Shown here: piece by piece, positions 40,672-49,807 of the stretch
Position numbering within the stretch: the first letter of the stretch is position 1
Layout: the number at the start of each line of letters is the position of its first letter
Program-made: the position numbers and the translations under genes
The notes under the pieces: generated by a model
Told to the model about the DNA's origin: nothing
What the model saw: only the letters and a program-made list of their open reading frames with translations
The model's database searches: none
Assembly (NCBI RefSeq): GCF_000428985.1
Contig: NZ_AUAZ01000002.1
Span: 124,001 to 188,000, forward strand
Direction of reading: 5' to 3'
Source of the DNA: Marinobacterium litorale DSM 23545
GTDB lineage: Bacteria; Pseudomonadota; Gammaproteobacteria; Pseudomonadales; Balneatricaceae
Length of the DNA: 64,000 nt

Positions 40672-41724
40672 TCAGCTTGCTTTTGCGTTCAGCGCGGGCT
40701 GCTCAAGCTCCATAATCCGGGCAAGCTTGCGATAGCTGGTGATCCGATCCTGGAACCGATATGTCACGTTGATCGCAAGTACCTCCTCCACGCCATGATA
40801 GCCAGCTAACTGCTCTATGCGCTCCCGGCATTGCTCTGGTGTACCCAGAATCATTGAATTACGCGTCTGATCAAAGTAGCTCTGCTCGGAGGGTGAGAGC
40901 TTTTGATAGAGGTCGGCCACCTGCTCGGGGCTGCGCAGTGATTCCCGGTTACCTTTTAAAACTGACTGCAGTTTCCAGTAGGTATGGGTCCCCGCGATAA
41001 AACGCGCTTCCTCTTCGCTATCGGCACAGATGACGGCGCTGGCAATCATCGCTTCGGGTCGGTGGCTGAAGCCGCCACTACGGAAACACTTGCGGTAATG
41101 CTGGATGATGTCCGGCCCGCGGTGGTCTGTGCCGATAAACAGGGCCAGGACAAACCCCGCCCCCAGAGCACCGGCAAGCTCGGTGGAACCGCTACCTGAC
41201 CCGAGAACCCAGGGTGCCGGTGGCGGGTTGGTTCCGGGCATGGCCATCAGGCCGCCATACTGATGCCCTTCCGGTAACCGGCCTTTAAGCATCGAGAGCA
41301 AGTCGTTGAGCTGCTCGGGATAGAGTTCGGCGCCGGATGGGTATCCGGGGTAGGCCAGCGCGTGAGTCGAGAGGCTGCTCCCCCCCGGGGCACGGCCTAC
41401 GCCCAGATCGATTCGACCGGGGTAGAGCGCCTCAAGTGAGCTAAAGGTCTCGGCAACCTTCAGTGGGCTGTAGTGGGAGAGCATGACGCCACCGGAACCG
41501 ACGCGGATCTGTTGGGTGTTAGCAGCGATAGCGGCGATCAGAATCTCTGGGGCGGGACTGGCATAGCTCGGCGTGTTGTGATGCTCAGCGATCCAGTAAC
41601 GGCTGAAGCCAGCCTGATCACAGAACTGGGCCAGTTCCAGGCTGCGTAATAACGCATCACTGCCGGGTCGGCCATCATGAATCGGTGACTGATCGACTAC
41701 ACCGATCCTGAGTGTTTGACTCAT
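40672..41724 (-). CDS. LLM-class flavin-dependent oxidoreductase
   Basis: This 350-residue enzyme belongs to the bacterial luciferase-like (LLM) family, MsnO8-like branch. Evidence is YWIAEHHNTPSYASPAPEILI near residue 45, RVGSGGVMLSHYSPLKVAE near 75, and GVGRAPGG near 108, all typical of these FMN- or F420-binding TIM barrels. The substrate cannot be inferred. It overlaps the GlcG/HbpS-like gene by 1 bp, so the two are cotranscribed; that partner may bind heme or a small molecule. Both are on the minus strand, convergent with cysB. Confidence 0.88.
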   Translation of the reverse strand: MSQTLRIGVVDQSPIHDGRPGSDALLRSLELAQFCDQAGFSRYWIAEHHNTPSYASPAPEILIAAIAANTQQIRVGSGGVMLSHYSPLKVAETFSSLEALYPGRIDLGVGRAPGGSSLSTHALAYPGYPSGAELYPEQLNDLLSMLKGRLPEGHQYGGLMAMPGTNPPPAPWVLGSGSGSTELAGALGAGFVLALFIGTDHRGPDIIQHYRKCFRSGGFSHRPEAMIASAVICADSEEEARFIAGTHTYWKLQSVLKGNRESLRSPEQVADLYQKLSPSEQSYFDQTRNSMILGTPEQCRERIEQLAGYHGVEEVLAINVTYRFQDRITSYRKLARIMELEQPALNAKAS

Positions 41725-42116
41725 TACAGCGCCTCCAGTGCTTTCTTGGCGACGATGACATCCTGATCTGCCGAGCCTCCGGATACGCCAATAGCGCCGA
41801 TCAGTTCACCGTCGACCTCGATCGGGAAGCCGCCGCCAAACATCATCAACCCGCCATTGCTCAACTCAAAACCGGTCAGCTGGCGTTCTCTCACAATATC
41901 GCCAATGGCGTTACTGGGGGCTCGAAACATGGCGGAGCAGTGGGCTTTGCGTTGGCAGATATCGACAGAGCCCGCGAAGGTGCCATCCATGCGGCAGAAT
42001 TGAAGAAGGTGGCCGCCGGGGTCGCACAGGGCAATGCTCATACGGCAGTTTATAGACGCTGCGGCCTCACGGGCGGCAGCCATCAGGCGATCACAGGTCG
42101 CTGTATCCAATACCAT
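41724..42116 (-). CDS. GlcG/HbpS-family protein (DUF336)
   Basis: This 130-residue single-domain protein matches the DUF336/GlcG/HbpS family: GGLMMFGGGFPIEVDGELIGAIGVSGGSADQD is the classic C-terminal half. Members include heme-binding HbpS and small partner proteins of oxidoreductases. No signal peptide is seen, so it should be cytoplasmic. Its stop overlaps the LLM gene by 1 bp. The pair may form a redox or cofactor-handling module. Biochemical role unknown. Confidence 0.9.
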   Translation of the reverse strand: MVLDTATCDRLMAAAREAAASINCRMSIALCDPGGHLLQFCRMDGTFAGSVDICQRKAHCSAMFRAPSNAIGDIVRERQLTGFELSNGGLMMFGGGFPIEVDGELIGAIGVSGGSADQDVIVAKKALEAL

Positions 42117-42297
42117 AGCTACTAAGTCCGGTTCTCTGGTTGTCTTGTGAAGATGTTAAGTGATTCCTTGTGATTTGCCTGCACTCTATAACAGGAAGAC
42201 CAAATCCCGCTAATGGGAGCCTATCGACACGGCTTTCGACGATCCGTAAGGTGTTGTAAACAATCGCCGGACCTCAAATGCGACGGGAGAAGAGCCG

Positions 42298-43620
42298 ATG
42301 AAAATTCGCACAGCGCATCACAGGGCGGATCAGGTTATCCAGTCACTGGAGCGATTTAACGCAGACCTGACGCAAAATTTGAAATGTGAAAAGTATACCA
42401 AGATGGCGGAGTCGGCGTTCAGTTTCTACCGGGGGAGTAATCACCTCTATTGGCACGACGTGTATCGAGACTGGCAGTTTTCGCTGTTTGGTGGCTTAGA
42501 GGATACGCAAACCTGGTTGCTGGGGGATGTGCATGTTCACAATTACGGCGCTTACGGTAGCCACGACCGGGTGCTTCGCTTTGGGCTGGATGATTTTGAC
42601 GACGGAGTGATCGGTGATTATCAGTATGACCTGTGGCGCCTGACCATCAGCCTTGAGCTGGCCCTCCGTGAGCAAAAGGTAAAGCGAAAAAAGGCGGATC
42701 AAGTGATTGATACCCTGGCTGACGCATATCTTGGTGCCTTCTCTCAGGACATAGAGCGGGTCGCGGATTGGGTGGCGCGCCCTGATAGCAGTGATGGGCT
42801 TCTGCGTAAATTTCTCGAAAAGACAGAGCGAAAAAAGAGCCGGGAAAAAATGCTGGAGAAGTGGACCGATCTTGATGGCTCCGGTGAACGGGTTTTCAAA
42901 CCGGGCCATCCCAAGCTTGCCGTGCTCGACAGTGTAACCAGCGACGCGCTGACTGAAGCGCTGAGTGATTATCAAGCCACCCTGGATGATCATGTACCGG
43001 GTCACAGCCATCAACATTTTCGGGTTAAAGCGGTGGCCCGGCGCGTCAACGCGGGTACCGGCTCGTTGGGCTGTGACCGTTATTATGCGCTGATCGAGGG
43101 CGCTGCGACTGACGATCACGACGATGTGATCCTGGATATCAAGGCCCAGCAAAAACCGGCGGCCTGGCATGCCATGACCGACCGGGAGCAAAGCGAGTAC
43201 AACCATCTGTTCCAGCATGAGGGTGAACGTCACTGTCGCGCTTTTCAGGCGCTGGCCCGCCACCCGGACCCGTACGTGGGTTGGCTGGAGCTGGATAATC
43301 AGGTGTTCTCCGTGCGCGAACGCTCTCCCTTTAAAGCAGATTTCCCCGTTCACAAGCTCACCAAAACGAAACACTGGGAGGAGATGGCAAACAACTGGGG
43401 GTACATTCTGGCTGCGTCCCATTTGCGCGGTGCCCGTGCGCTGAATGACGGGGATGCCGAGCCGTTTGCCCGAGCGGTCTGCGAGCAGGTCGGTGAGCGT
43501 CGTGACGACTTTAAGGCGCTGCTGCTGAACTTGTCGCGCGCCTATGCCGACTGCGTTGAGCAGGATTATCAAGCGCTGCGTGTCTATCTGGAGCGCGGGC
43601 GGGAACAGGGAACATCCTGA
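42298..43620 (+). CDS. DUF2252-family protein, kinase-like fold suspected
   Basis: This 440-residue protein has the DUF2252 landmarks: FYRGSNHLYWHD near residue 43, LGDVHVHNYGAYG near 75-87, and RFGLDDFDDGVIGDYQYDLWRL near 94-115. The G-D-x-H-x-x-N-x-G pattern with a later Asp-rich segment resembles the catalytic loop of aminoglycoside-phosphotransferase-like kinases, but that is inference. VNAGTGSLGCDRYYALIEG (about 250) is another conserved block. A TATAAC -10-like sequence lies at 42187-42192. There is no operon partner. Function is unknown. Confidence 0.85.
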   Translation: MKIRTAHHRADQVIQSLERFNADLTQNLKCEKYTKMAESAFSFYRGSNHLYWHDVYRDWQFSLFGGLEDTQTWLLGDVHVHNYGAYGSHDRVLRFGLDDFDDGVIGDYQYDLWRLTISLELALREQKVKRKKADQVIDTLADAYLGAFSQDIERVADWVARPDSSDGLLRKFLEKTERKKSREKMLEKWTDLDGSGERVFKPGHPKLAVLDSVTSDALTEALSDYQATLDDHVPGHSHQHFRVKAVARRVNAGTGSLGCDRYYALIEGAATDDHDDVILDIKAQQKPAAWHAMTDREQSEYNHLFQHEGERHCRAFQALARHPDPYVGWLELDNQVFSVRERSPFKADFPVHKLTKTKHWEEMANNWGYILAASHLRGARALNDGDAEPFARAVCEQVGERRDDFKALLLNLSRAYADCVEQDYQALRVYLERGREQGTS

Positions 43621-43726
43621 ACCATCGGTGTGGCCCTTCCCGGTGTCGGCATGCATGGCCGTTGAAAGGGTAGGGCCTTCGGGGTACAGTTTCCGCCGAT
43701 TTCATAACAATAGCGGAGAATAGAGC

Positions 43727-44344
43727 GTGGAACTGGCTTGTCTTGACCTGGAAGGTGTACTTATCCCCGAAATCTGGATCGCTTTTGCCGAGGAAACCGG
43801 CATTGAAGCCCTCAAAGCAACGACCCGCGATATTCCCGATTACGATGTGCTGATGAAGCAGCGGCTGTCGATTCTGGACCAGCATGGACTGACGCTGCCG
43901 CAGATTCAGGACACCATCAGCCGGCTGAGCCCGCTAGAAGGTGCGGCTGAGTTTGTTGATTGGCTGCGGGAACGTTTCCAGGTGGTGATTCTGTCGGATA
44001 CTTTCTACGAGTTCGCGGCTCCGCTGATGAAGCAGCTCGGATTTCCGACGCTGCTGTGCCATAAACTCGAAGTCAACGGCGAGGGTCGCATCACCGATTA
44101 CACCCTGCGTCAGCGAGATCCCAAGCGCCAGTCGGTGCGTGCGTTCCAACTGTTAAACTACCGGGTTATTGCGGCCGGTGATTCCTATAACGATACGACC
44201 ATGCTCAAGCAGGCCGAAGCGGGCATCCTGTTTCACGCACCGGATAACGTGATCGCCGAGTTTCCGCAGTTCCCGGCGGTGCACAGCTATGACGATCTGA
44301 AAAAAGAGTTCATCAAGGCGAGTAACCGCGACCTGACTCTTTGA
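43727..44344 (+). CDS. thrH: ThrH, phosphoserine phosphatase/homoserine phosphotransferase
   Basis: ThrH is a HAD-family enzyme that in Pseudomonas dephosphorylates phosphoserine and can transfer the phosphate to homoserine, bypassing ThrB. The 205 residues begin MELACLDLEGVLIPEIW, with nucleophile Asp7 and Glu9 in place of the usual second Asp, a ThrH trait. VILSDTFYEFA (motif II) and AAGDSYNDTTMLKQA (motif III) follow. The start is GTG at 43727 with GGAGA 8 bp upstream. Phosphoserine phosphatase is the likely role here, with the homoserine reaction a second possibility. Confidence 0.93.
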   Translation: MELACLDLEGVLIPEIWIAFAEETGIEALKATTRDIPDYDVLMKQRLSILDQHGLTLPQIQDTISRLSPLEGAAEFVDWLRERFQVVILSDTFYEFAAPLMKQLGFPTLLCHKLEVNGEGRITDYTLRQRDPKRQSVRAFQLLNYRVIAAGDSYNDTTMLKQAEAGILFHAPDNVIAEFPQFPAVHSYDDLKKEFIKASNRDLTL

Positions 44345-44364
44345 TCGGCCTGCGCATTTATCAA

Positions 44365-44398
44365 GAAAAAAGCCCAGCGATCTGCCTGGGCTTTTTTT
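44365..44398 (+). terminator. Bidirectional terminator between thrH and pabB
   Basis: AAAAAAGCCCAG, an 8-nt loop and CTGGGCTTTTTTT form a strong hairpin with A and T runs on either side, so it can serve convergent thrH and pabB. Confidence 0.9.
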
Positions 44399-44429
44399 GT
44401 CTACCGGTGCCGAACTGTGCTCGGCCAGT

Positions 44430-45803
44430 TTAGAGGTCGCGAAGGGTGTTAAGCAGATTGTCGACTTTGTCGAATGACTCCTGATATTCCGCTTCACCCT
44501 CTGAGTCAGCCACCACACCACCGCCCGCCCAGCAGTGAATCTTGCCATCACGAACCAGCAGAGTGCGAATGCAGATACTGGTATCCATTGAGCCGTCGGC
44601 GCTGATGTAACCGATGGAGCCGCAATAAATGGAGCGACGATGGGGTTCGAGTTCATCGATAATCTCCATCGCGCGGATCTTTGGAGCCCCTGTAATCGAA
44701 CCGCCCGGAAAACACTGTTTAAGCAGATCCAGGCTTGTGTAGTTATCGGCAAGCCGTCCAGTGACCGCGCTGACCAGATGGTGGACGTTAGGGTAGGTCT
44801 CAATTGCGAAAAGCTCTGGGACACGGACACTGCCGGGCTCACAGACTTTACCCAGGTCATTACGCAGCAGATCCACAATCATCAGGTTTTCAGCGCGATC
44901 CTTCTCTGAAGCCGCCAGGGCCTCGGCTTGTGCACGATCCTCGGCCGAGTCTGATCCGCGTGGGCGGGTCCCTTTGATTGGACGGGTTTCCACGTCTCCC
45001 AGCGCCGAAACCTTGAGAAAGCGCTCAGGCGATAGCGAGAGTAACGCGCCTTCTTCCGATTCCAGGTAGGCGCTGAAGGGGGTGGTCGCTCGGGCACGCA
45101 AAGCGCGAAAAGCAGCGAATGGATCACCTTCGCATGGGGCGCTAAAACGCTGAGTCAGGTTAATCTGGTAGCAATCTCCGGCAAGAATGTAGGCCTGGAC
45201 CTGATCAAACGCTGCCATATAAGCCGGTCGTGAGAGGTTGCTCAGAAAATCGGCTTTGAGTTTGAAGGGGGCCGCCTGGCTGCCTGATTGAGAGTCATTT
45301 AACAGGCTGTGCAACTGTTGGACAAGGCCAGCGTCGGCACGCTCATGGGCGACCAATTGGCTGGTTTTGCACTGATGGTCGATCACCACGGCCCATAGAT
45401 AGCGACCCACGCGCAGTTCGGCGAGTCCTAAATCATCGTCAGCGATGACGGGGAGTTGTTCGAAGGCACGGCCCAGATCGTAGCTGAAATAGCCGATAAG
45501 GCCGCCGCAGAAGGGCAGGTTGGCGTTATCCGCCGGGATGGCGATCTCTTGCTGAAGTGATTTTAAATGCTCGACCGGATCTCCCGTGAGGCGTTGCCAG
45601 AGACCGTCCAGTCGCAGACTGACCTCCCCCCGATTAAACTTCAGCACGCGGTCCGGTGCCGCGCTGATGATGTCATACCGGCCAAAGCGCAGGTCCGATT
45701 TTGGGTGGGCGCTGTCGAGTAAAACAGCATCGCCCAGCGGGCGCAGTTGCTCAAGCGCGTTGTGAGTATCAAGTGGGTAGGGCAGCGGATAGATGGTGGT
45801 CAA
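44430..45803 (-). CDS. pabB: PabB, aminodeoxychorismate synthase component I
   Basis: PabB, with the glutaminase PabA, converts chorismate to 4-amino-4-deoxychorismate in folate synthesis. The 457 residues have an N-terminal anthranilate-synthase-like domain (to about 150) and a chorismate-binding domain. The PIKGTRPRG segment near residue 275 has the Lys that marks PabB (in TrpE it is Ala). LRNDLGKVC and GSITGAPKIRAMEIIDELE are further family marks. The start is TTG at 45803-45801 with AGGAAG about 9 bases upstream; no ATG fits better. No pabA or pabC is nearby. Confidence 0.94.
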   Translation of the reverse strand: MTTIYPLPYPLDTHNALEQLRPLGDAVLLDSAHPKSDLRFGRYDIISAAPDRVLKFNRGEVSLRLDGLWQRLTGDPVEHLKSLQQEIAIPADNANLPFCGGLIGYFSYDLGRAFEQLPVIADDDLGLAELRVGRYLWAVVIDHQCKTSQLVAHERADAGLVQQLHSLLNDSQSGSQAAPFKLKADFLSNLSRPAYMAAFDQVQAYILAGDCYQINLTQRFSAPCEGDPFAAFRALRARATTPFSAYLESEEGALLSLSPERFLKVSALGDVETRPIKGTRPRGSDSAEDRAQAEALAASEKDRAENLMIVDLLRNDLGKVCEPGSVRVPELFAIETYPNVHHLVSAVTGRLADNYTSLDLLKQCFPGGSITGAPKIRAMEIIDELEPHRRSIYCGSIGYISADGSMDTSICIRTLLVRDGKIHCWAGGGVVADSEGEAEYQESFDKVDNLLNTLRDL

Positions 45804-45931
45804 ACCGGGTTGCTTCCTGGCTGGTTCGAGAAACGGACATTTTACCGATGCGCGCTCAGCCGTGCGAGCCCGAGCGCGACAGCAGCGTTATAATGCGGCT
45901 TTTCTTTTATTGATGCCTTCATGGAGAGAGG

Positions 45932-46798
45932 ATGAAGCCGAATTACAGTGTCGAGCAGCGGACCTTGAATCTGCCGGATCAGCATCTGAAATACCGGATT
46001 TACCGTCATTCCGACGCGGGCAACGGCCGGCGGTTGGTGTTAGTTCACGGTGCAGGTGTAGGCGGCCAGGATACCTGGGAGATGCTGCAATCCTTTTTGC
46101 TTCATTGGGGGGAGATTCTGGTGCCGGATATGAGGGGGACCGGAGAGACGCAGTACCCTGACGGGGAAGAGGCCCCTTTTACCGTCACTGATCTGGTGGG
46201 TGATCTGAACCGGTTGGTCGACCAGCTTGGCTGGTGGACCTTTGATCTGGGTGGTTACTCCCTTGGCGGTTTGGTCTGCATGCTTTTCAAACAACAGCAT
46301 CCGGACCGGGTGCAGAAACAGTTTTTGCTTGAGTCGGCCGCGCTGGATCGGCCCGACTGGCATAGCACGGTTCAATTACGTGAGCGCTACTCTGAAGCCG
46401 CCGTATTCTTGAAAACCGAAGACAAAGAGACCGGAATACGCCAGTTTCTCGATACTATCTCACCCAACCGAAAAGTCAGCGCGCAAACCGAACGTCTGAC
46501 TGTGAATCGGCTGGGGCAGCGCCCTATGGGTTTTGCTCATGCGCTCGATGCCGTGACGCGGGCGATTCGAACCGTTGATCGCGACAGGGTGTTGGCGGCT
46601 CAGGGCGATGTCACCAGCTTTATCGGCGGTCAGAGCGTGGAACTGATGCATCAGCTGCATCTGGGGCTGGCCGAGCGGCTGCCGAACTGGCACTACTTTG
46701 CCATTTCCGGCACGGATCACTCACTGCCATTTCAAAAACCGCGGCAGATAGCGCGCATCATGAACCAGGAGCTGGAACGTTACCTCGTTCACGGATGA
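45932..46798 (+). CDS. Alpha/beta hydrolase
   Basis: This 288-residue protein has the alpha/beta-hydrolase pattern: oxyanion HGAGVGG near residue 36, the nucleophile elbow GGYSLGG near 106, and a late His in SGTDHSLPF. A cap-like stretch lies between about residues 140 and 210. There is no signal peptide. The nearest clear relatives cannot be placed, so esterase, lactonase or haloalkane-dehalogenase-like activities are all open. The start has GAGAGG upstream. It precedes the methylcitrate operon but is separated from it by a GntR operator region. Confidence 0.85.
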   Translation: MKPNYSVEQRTLNLPDQHLKYRIYRHSDAGNGRRLVLVHGAGVGGQDTWEMLQSFLLHWGEILVPDMRGTGETQYPDGEEAPFTVTDLVGDLNRLVDQLGWWTFDLGGYSLGGLVCMLFKQQHPDRVQKQFLLESAALDRPDWHSTVQLRERYSEAAVFLKTEDKETGIRQFLDTISPNRKVSAQTERLTVNRLGQRPMGFAHALDAVTRAIRTVDRDRVLAAQGDVTSFIGGQSVELMHQLHLGLAERLPNWHYFAISGTDHSLPFQKPRQIARIMNQELERYLVHG

Positions 46799-46885
46799 CA
46801 GCGCGTTTTTATCCGCTAGACTTTTGTATGATGTTGACAATTTTTCCGGCATGTTCGGTTGACGGCCCTAATTCGCGATTGTAAG

Positions 46886-46913
46886 GTGTCGACAATCTAA
46901 CATTGTCGACAAT
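46886..46913. promoter_or_regulatory. Tandem GntR operators before the methylcitrate operon
   Basis: A perfect 12-bp palindrome, ATTGTCGACAAT, lies at 46902-46913. A second, imperfect copy (GTGTCGACAATC) lies at 46886-46897, 16 bp upstream centre to centre. TTGTCGACAA-type palindromes fit the FCD subgroup of GntR regulators. The sites lie 15 bp before the GntR start, suggesting autoregulation and control of prpBC-acnD-prpF. Confidence 0.75.
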
Positions 46914-46927
46914 CTTGAAGGGTTGCG

Positions 46928-47650
46928 ATGAACACCGACGTAAAGCAAACCACAGCACTCGAGATCGACCAGGAAAGCCGCACATTGGCGGACCGGGTAT
47001 GTAAACAGATCGTCACCTCTATCGTTACCGGTGAATTGCTACCCGGCCAGAAAATCAGTGAGCCCGGCCTTGCCAAGCTTTATGGCATCAGCCGCGGACC
47101 CTTGCGTGAGGCAATCCGCCGTCTCGAAGGCTGGCGTCTGATCGAGCGAAAACCCCATGTGGGGGCTCGTGTGGTGCAACTCTCTGCGCGAGAGCTGATC
47201 GAGATCTACCGGGTCAGGGAAGCACTTGAAGGTATGGCATGCCGTCTGGCAGCAGAGCATATGACGGCCGAGGAGATCGCGAGTCTCAAGGCGCTGCTTG
47301 ATAGCCATGAGCTGTCTATCGAACAACAGGAAGGGCGTTCCTACTTTCAGAAAGAGGGCGACCTGGACTTTCATTACAGGATCGTACAGGGCAGCAAGAA
47401 TGCGAAATTGCAGGAGTTGCTCGGTGCCGATCTCTATCACCTGGTACGGATGTACCGATACCAGTTCAGCGTATCCAGTTCGCGTCCCAAGCGGGCACTT
47501 AAAGAACATCGCCAGATTATCGATGCGATTGAGTCCCGCGATGCAGAACTGGCCGAGATGCTGATGCGTCGCCATATCAGCGCGGCCCGCCAGAATATCG
47601 AGGATAAGCTGAACGCCGTGACTAAACCTCAAGGGGAAAATAATGGCTGA
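46928..47650 (+). CDS. GntR-family (FCD) regulator of the methylcitrate operon
   Basis: This 240-residue regulator has a winged helix-turn-helix (about 20-85; [29 protein letters not shown]) and an FCD ligand-binding domain (about 95-220, with a His-containing DFHYRI and [13 protein letters not shown], typical metal/ligand positions). The operator palindromes lie directly upstream and prpB follows with an 8-bp overlap. It probably represses the operon and is released by a methylcitrate-cycle intermediate; this differs from the sigma54-dependent PrpR of enterics. Confidence 0.92.
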   Translation: MNTDVKQTTALEIDQESRTLADRVCKQIVTSIVTGELLPGQKISEPGLAKLYGISRGPLREAIRRLEGWRLIERKPHVGARVVQLSARELIEIYRVREALEGMACRLAAEHMTAEEIASLKALLDSHELSIEQQEGRSYFQKEGDLDFHYRIVQGSKNAKLQELLGADLYHLVRMYRYQFSVSSSRPKRALKEHRQIIDAIESRDAELAEMLMRRHISAARQNIEDKLNAVTKPQGENNG

Positions 47651-48536
47651 GAAACTGACTGCGGGTGCACGCTTCCGTAAAGCGTTGGCTGAGAACCAGC
47701 CGCTGCAGATCGTTGGTACCGTCAATGCTTACAACGCAATGATGGCTTCACGCGTCGGACACCAGGCGATCTACCTGTCTGGTGGTGGCGTGGCCAATGC
47801 CTCATACGGCCTGCCCGACCTGGGCATGACCTCCATGAACGATGTGCTGGAAGATGTGTGCCGTATCACCAGCGCGGTCGAGACTCCGCTGATGGTCGAT
47901 ATCGATACCGGTTGGGGTGGCGCGTTCAATATCGCCCGAACCATCAAGGAGATGACCAAAGGGGGCGCGGCTGCTGTTCATATTGAAGATCAGGTTGCGC
48001 AAAAGCGCTGTGGTCACCGTCCCAATAAAGAGATTGTTTCCCTGGCGGAGATGGTGGATCGCGTTAAGGCAGCGGTAGATGCCAAGACCGACGACAGCTT
48101 CTTTATTATGGCACGCACCGATGCGTTCCAGATGGAAGGGCTGAACGCCGCCGTTGAGCGCGCTCAGGCCTGCCTGGAAGCTGGCGCAGACGGTATCTTC
48201 GCTGAGGCTGTTCATACCCTGGAGGACTATCAGGCGTTTTCCAAAGGTATCAACGGTGCCCACCTATTGGCGAACATCACCGAGTTTGGCGCTACCCCGC
48301 TGTTCAACAAAGCGGAACTGGCTGAGGCCGGCGCAACCATGGTGCTGTATCCGCTTTCAGCGTTCCGTGCTGCAAACAAGGCCGCGTTGAATGTCTACGA
48401 ACACCTGCTGAAAGATGGTGACCAGAAGGCGGTTGTCGACACCATGCAGACGCGCATGGAGCTGTACGATTTCCTCAACTATCACGATTTCGAACAGAAA
48501 CTGGACGCGCTCTTCGCTGAAGGCAAAAACAAATAA
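47643..48536 (+). CDS. prpB: PrpB, 2-methylisocitrate lyase
   Basis: PrpB splits 2-methylisocitrate into pyruvate and succinate, the last step of the methylcitrate cycle. The 297 residues contain the isocitrate lyase-like active site K-R-C-G-H (Cys123) in [11 protein letters not shown], plus [10 protein letters not shown] and MARTDAF. It overlaps the GntR gene by 8 bp. A TTGTCGACAC-like string occurs inside its 3' part, which I treat as chance. Confidence 0.96.
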   Translation: MAEKLTAGARFRKALAENQPLQIVGTVNAYNAMMASRVGHQAIYLSGGGVANASYGLPDLGMTSMNDVLEDVCRITSAVETPLMVDIDTGWGGAFNIARTIKEMTKGGAAAVHIEDQVAQKRCGHRPNKEIVSLAEMVDRVKAAVDAKTDDSFFIMARTDAFQMEGLNAAVERAQACLEAGADGIFAEAVHTLEDYQAFSKGINGAHLLANITEFGATPLFNKAELAEAGATMVLYPLSAFRAANKAALNVYEHLLKDGDQKAVVDTMQTRMELYDFLNYHDFEQKLDALFAEGKNK

Positions 48537-48602
48537 CAACCACGTCCAAACCGCTATCAACGGGTTCGATAGAGGCCCGAGACATAACGAAAGGAGATAA
48601 CA

Positions 48603-49733
48603 ATGGCAGAAGCGAAGAAACTCGGTGGTGCCGGCCTGCGTGGACAGTCCGCAGGTGAAACCGCACTCTGTACCGTTGGCAAGACCGGTGCCGGTCTGAC
48701 CTACCGTGGTTATGATATTCAGGAACTGGCTGATAACGCTCAGTTCGAAGAAGTGGCTTACCTGCTGCTTTACGGCAAGCTCCCCAACCAGGCTGAACTG
48801 GATGCGTACAAGGCCAAGCTCAAGAGCATGCGTGGTCTGCCGGATGCGCTGAAAACCGTACTCGAGCAGATTCCGGCCAACGCCCACCCCATGGATGTGA
48901 TGCGCACAGGCTGCTCTATGCTGGGCAACCTGGAGACCGAAGAGAGCTTTGACGAGCAGAGCGACCACATCGACCGGATGCTGGCGGTGTTCCCGTCCAT
49001 CATTAACTACTGGTACAACTTCGCTCATCACGGTAAGCGGATCAGCACTGAGACTGATGCAGACTCCATCGGTGAGCACTTCCTGTGGACCCTGCACGAT
49101 AAGAAGCCGGACCCGCTGCATGTGAAGGTGATGCACGCCTCTCTGATCCTGTACGCGGAGCACGAGTTTAACGCCTCCACGTTCACGGCCCGCGTCTGCG
49201 CATCCACGCTGTCCGACATCCATAGCTGCGTAACCGGTGCAATCGGTTCCCTGCGCGGACCGCTGCATGGTGGTGCCAATGAAGCAGCGATGGCCATGAT
49301 CGAGAACTGGAAGAGCCCGGAAGAGGCGGAAGAACAGATCATGGGCATGCTGGCGCGTAAGGACAAGATCATGGGCTTTGGTCATGCCATCTACCGTGAT
49401 TCCGATCCGCGTAACGCGATCATTAAAAAGTGGTCCAAGCAGCTGGCCGAGCAGGTCGGTGATACCGTCCTTTACCCGGTGTCAGAGCGTGTGGAAGCGG
49501 TGATGTGGCGCGAGAAGAAGCTGTTCTGTAACGCCGACTTCTTCCACGCATCGGCTTACCACTTCATGGGCATTCCCACCGAGCTGTTCACGCCGATCTT
49601 CGTATGCTCACGTGTAGCCGGCTGGACCGCGCATGTCATGGAGCAGCGTGCCAATAACCGCATCATCCGTCCGTCTGCGGACTACACCGGCCCGGAATCG
49701 GCCGAGTGGGTTCCGATCGAAAAGCGTCCCTGA
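48603..49733 (+). CDS. prpC: PrpC, 2-methylcitrate synthase
   Basis: PrpC condenses propionyl-CoA with oxaloacetate to 2-methylcitrate. The 376 residues have the citrate-synthase fold, with active-site histidines in GPLHGGANE and GFGHAIYRDSDPRN, and Asp in the C-terminal part. The length and the RGYDIQELADNAQFEEVAYLLLYGKLP block match PrpC rather than housekeeping GltA, which is larger. It has AAAGGAGA upstream and lies between prpB and acnD; a hairpin follows its stop. Confidence 0.95.
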   Translation: MAEAKKLGGAGLRGQSAGETALCTVGKTGAGLTYRGYDIQELADNAQFEEVAYLLLYGKLPNQAELDAYKAKLKSMRGLPDALKTVLEQIPANAHPMDVMRTGCSMLGNLETEESFDEQSDHIDRMLAVFPSIINYWYNFAHHGKRISTETDADSIGEHFLWTLHDKKPDPLHVKVMHASLILYAEHEFNASTFTARVCASTLSDIHSCVTGAIGSLRGPLHGGANEAAMAMIENWKSPEEAEEQIMGMLARKDKIMGFGHAIYRDSDPRNAIIKKWSKQLAEQVGDTVLYPVSERVEAVMWREKKLFCNADFFHASAYHFMGIPTELFTPIFVCSRVAGWTAHVMEQRANNRIIRPSADYTGPESAEWVPIEKRP

Positions 49734-49744
49734 TGCGCGCAGTG

Positions 49745-49771
49745 TAGCGGCCGTTCAGCGGCCGCTTTTTT
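49745..49771 (+). terminator. Terminator-like hairpin between prpC and acnD
   Basis: AGCGGCC and GGCCGCT pair around a 7-nt loop and are followed by TTTTTT. It looks like an intrinsic terminator within the operon, which could lower expression of acnD and prpF relative to prpBC. Confidence 0.75.
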
Positions 49772-49807
49772 ATCCTCTGTGAACCCCTTTCTACGGATTC
49801 TGACGCT

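Noticed and set aside
42496-43656. A 386-residue minus-strand frame opposite DUF2252
   Set aside because: Antisense mirror of a conserved gene.
48433-48444. A TTGTCGACAC-like string within prpB, similar to the GntR operator
   Set aside because: It matches only part of the palindrome and is in coding sequence; likely chance.
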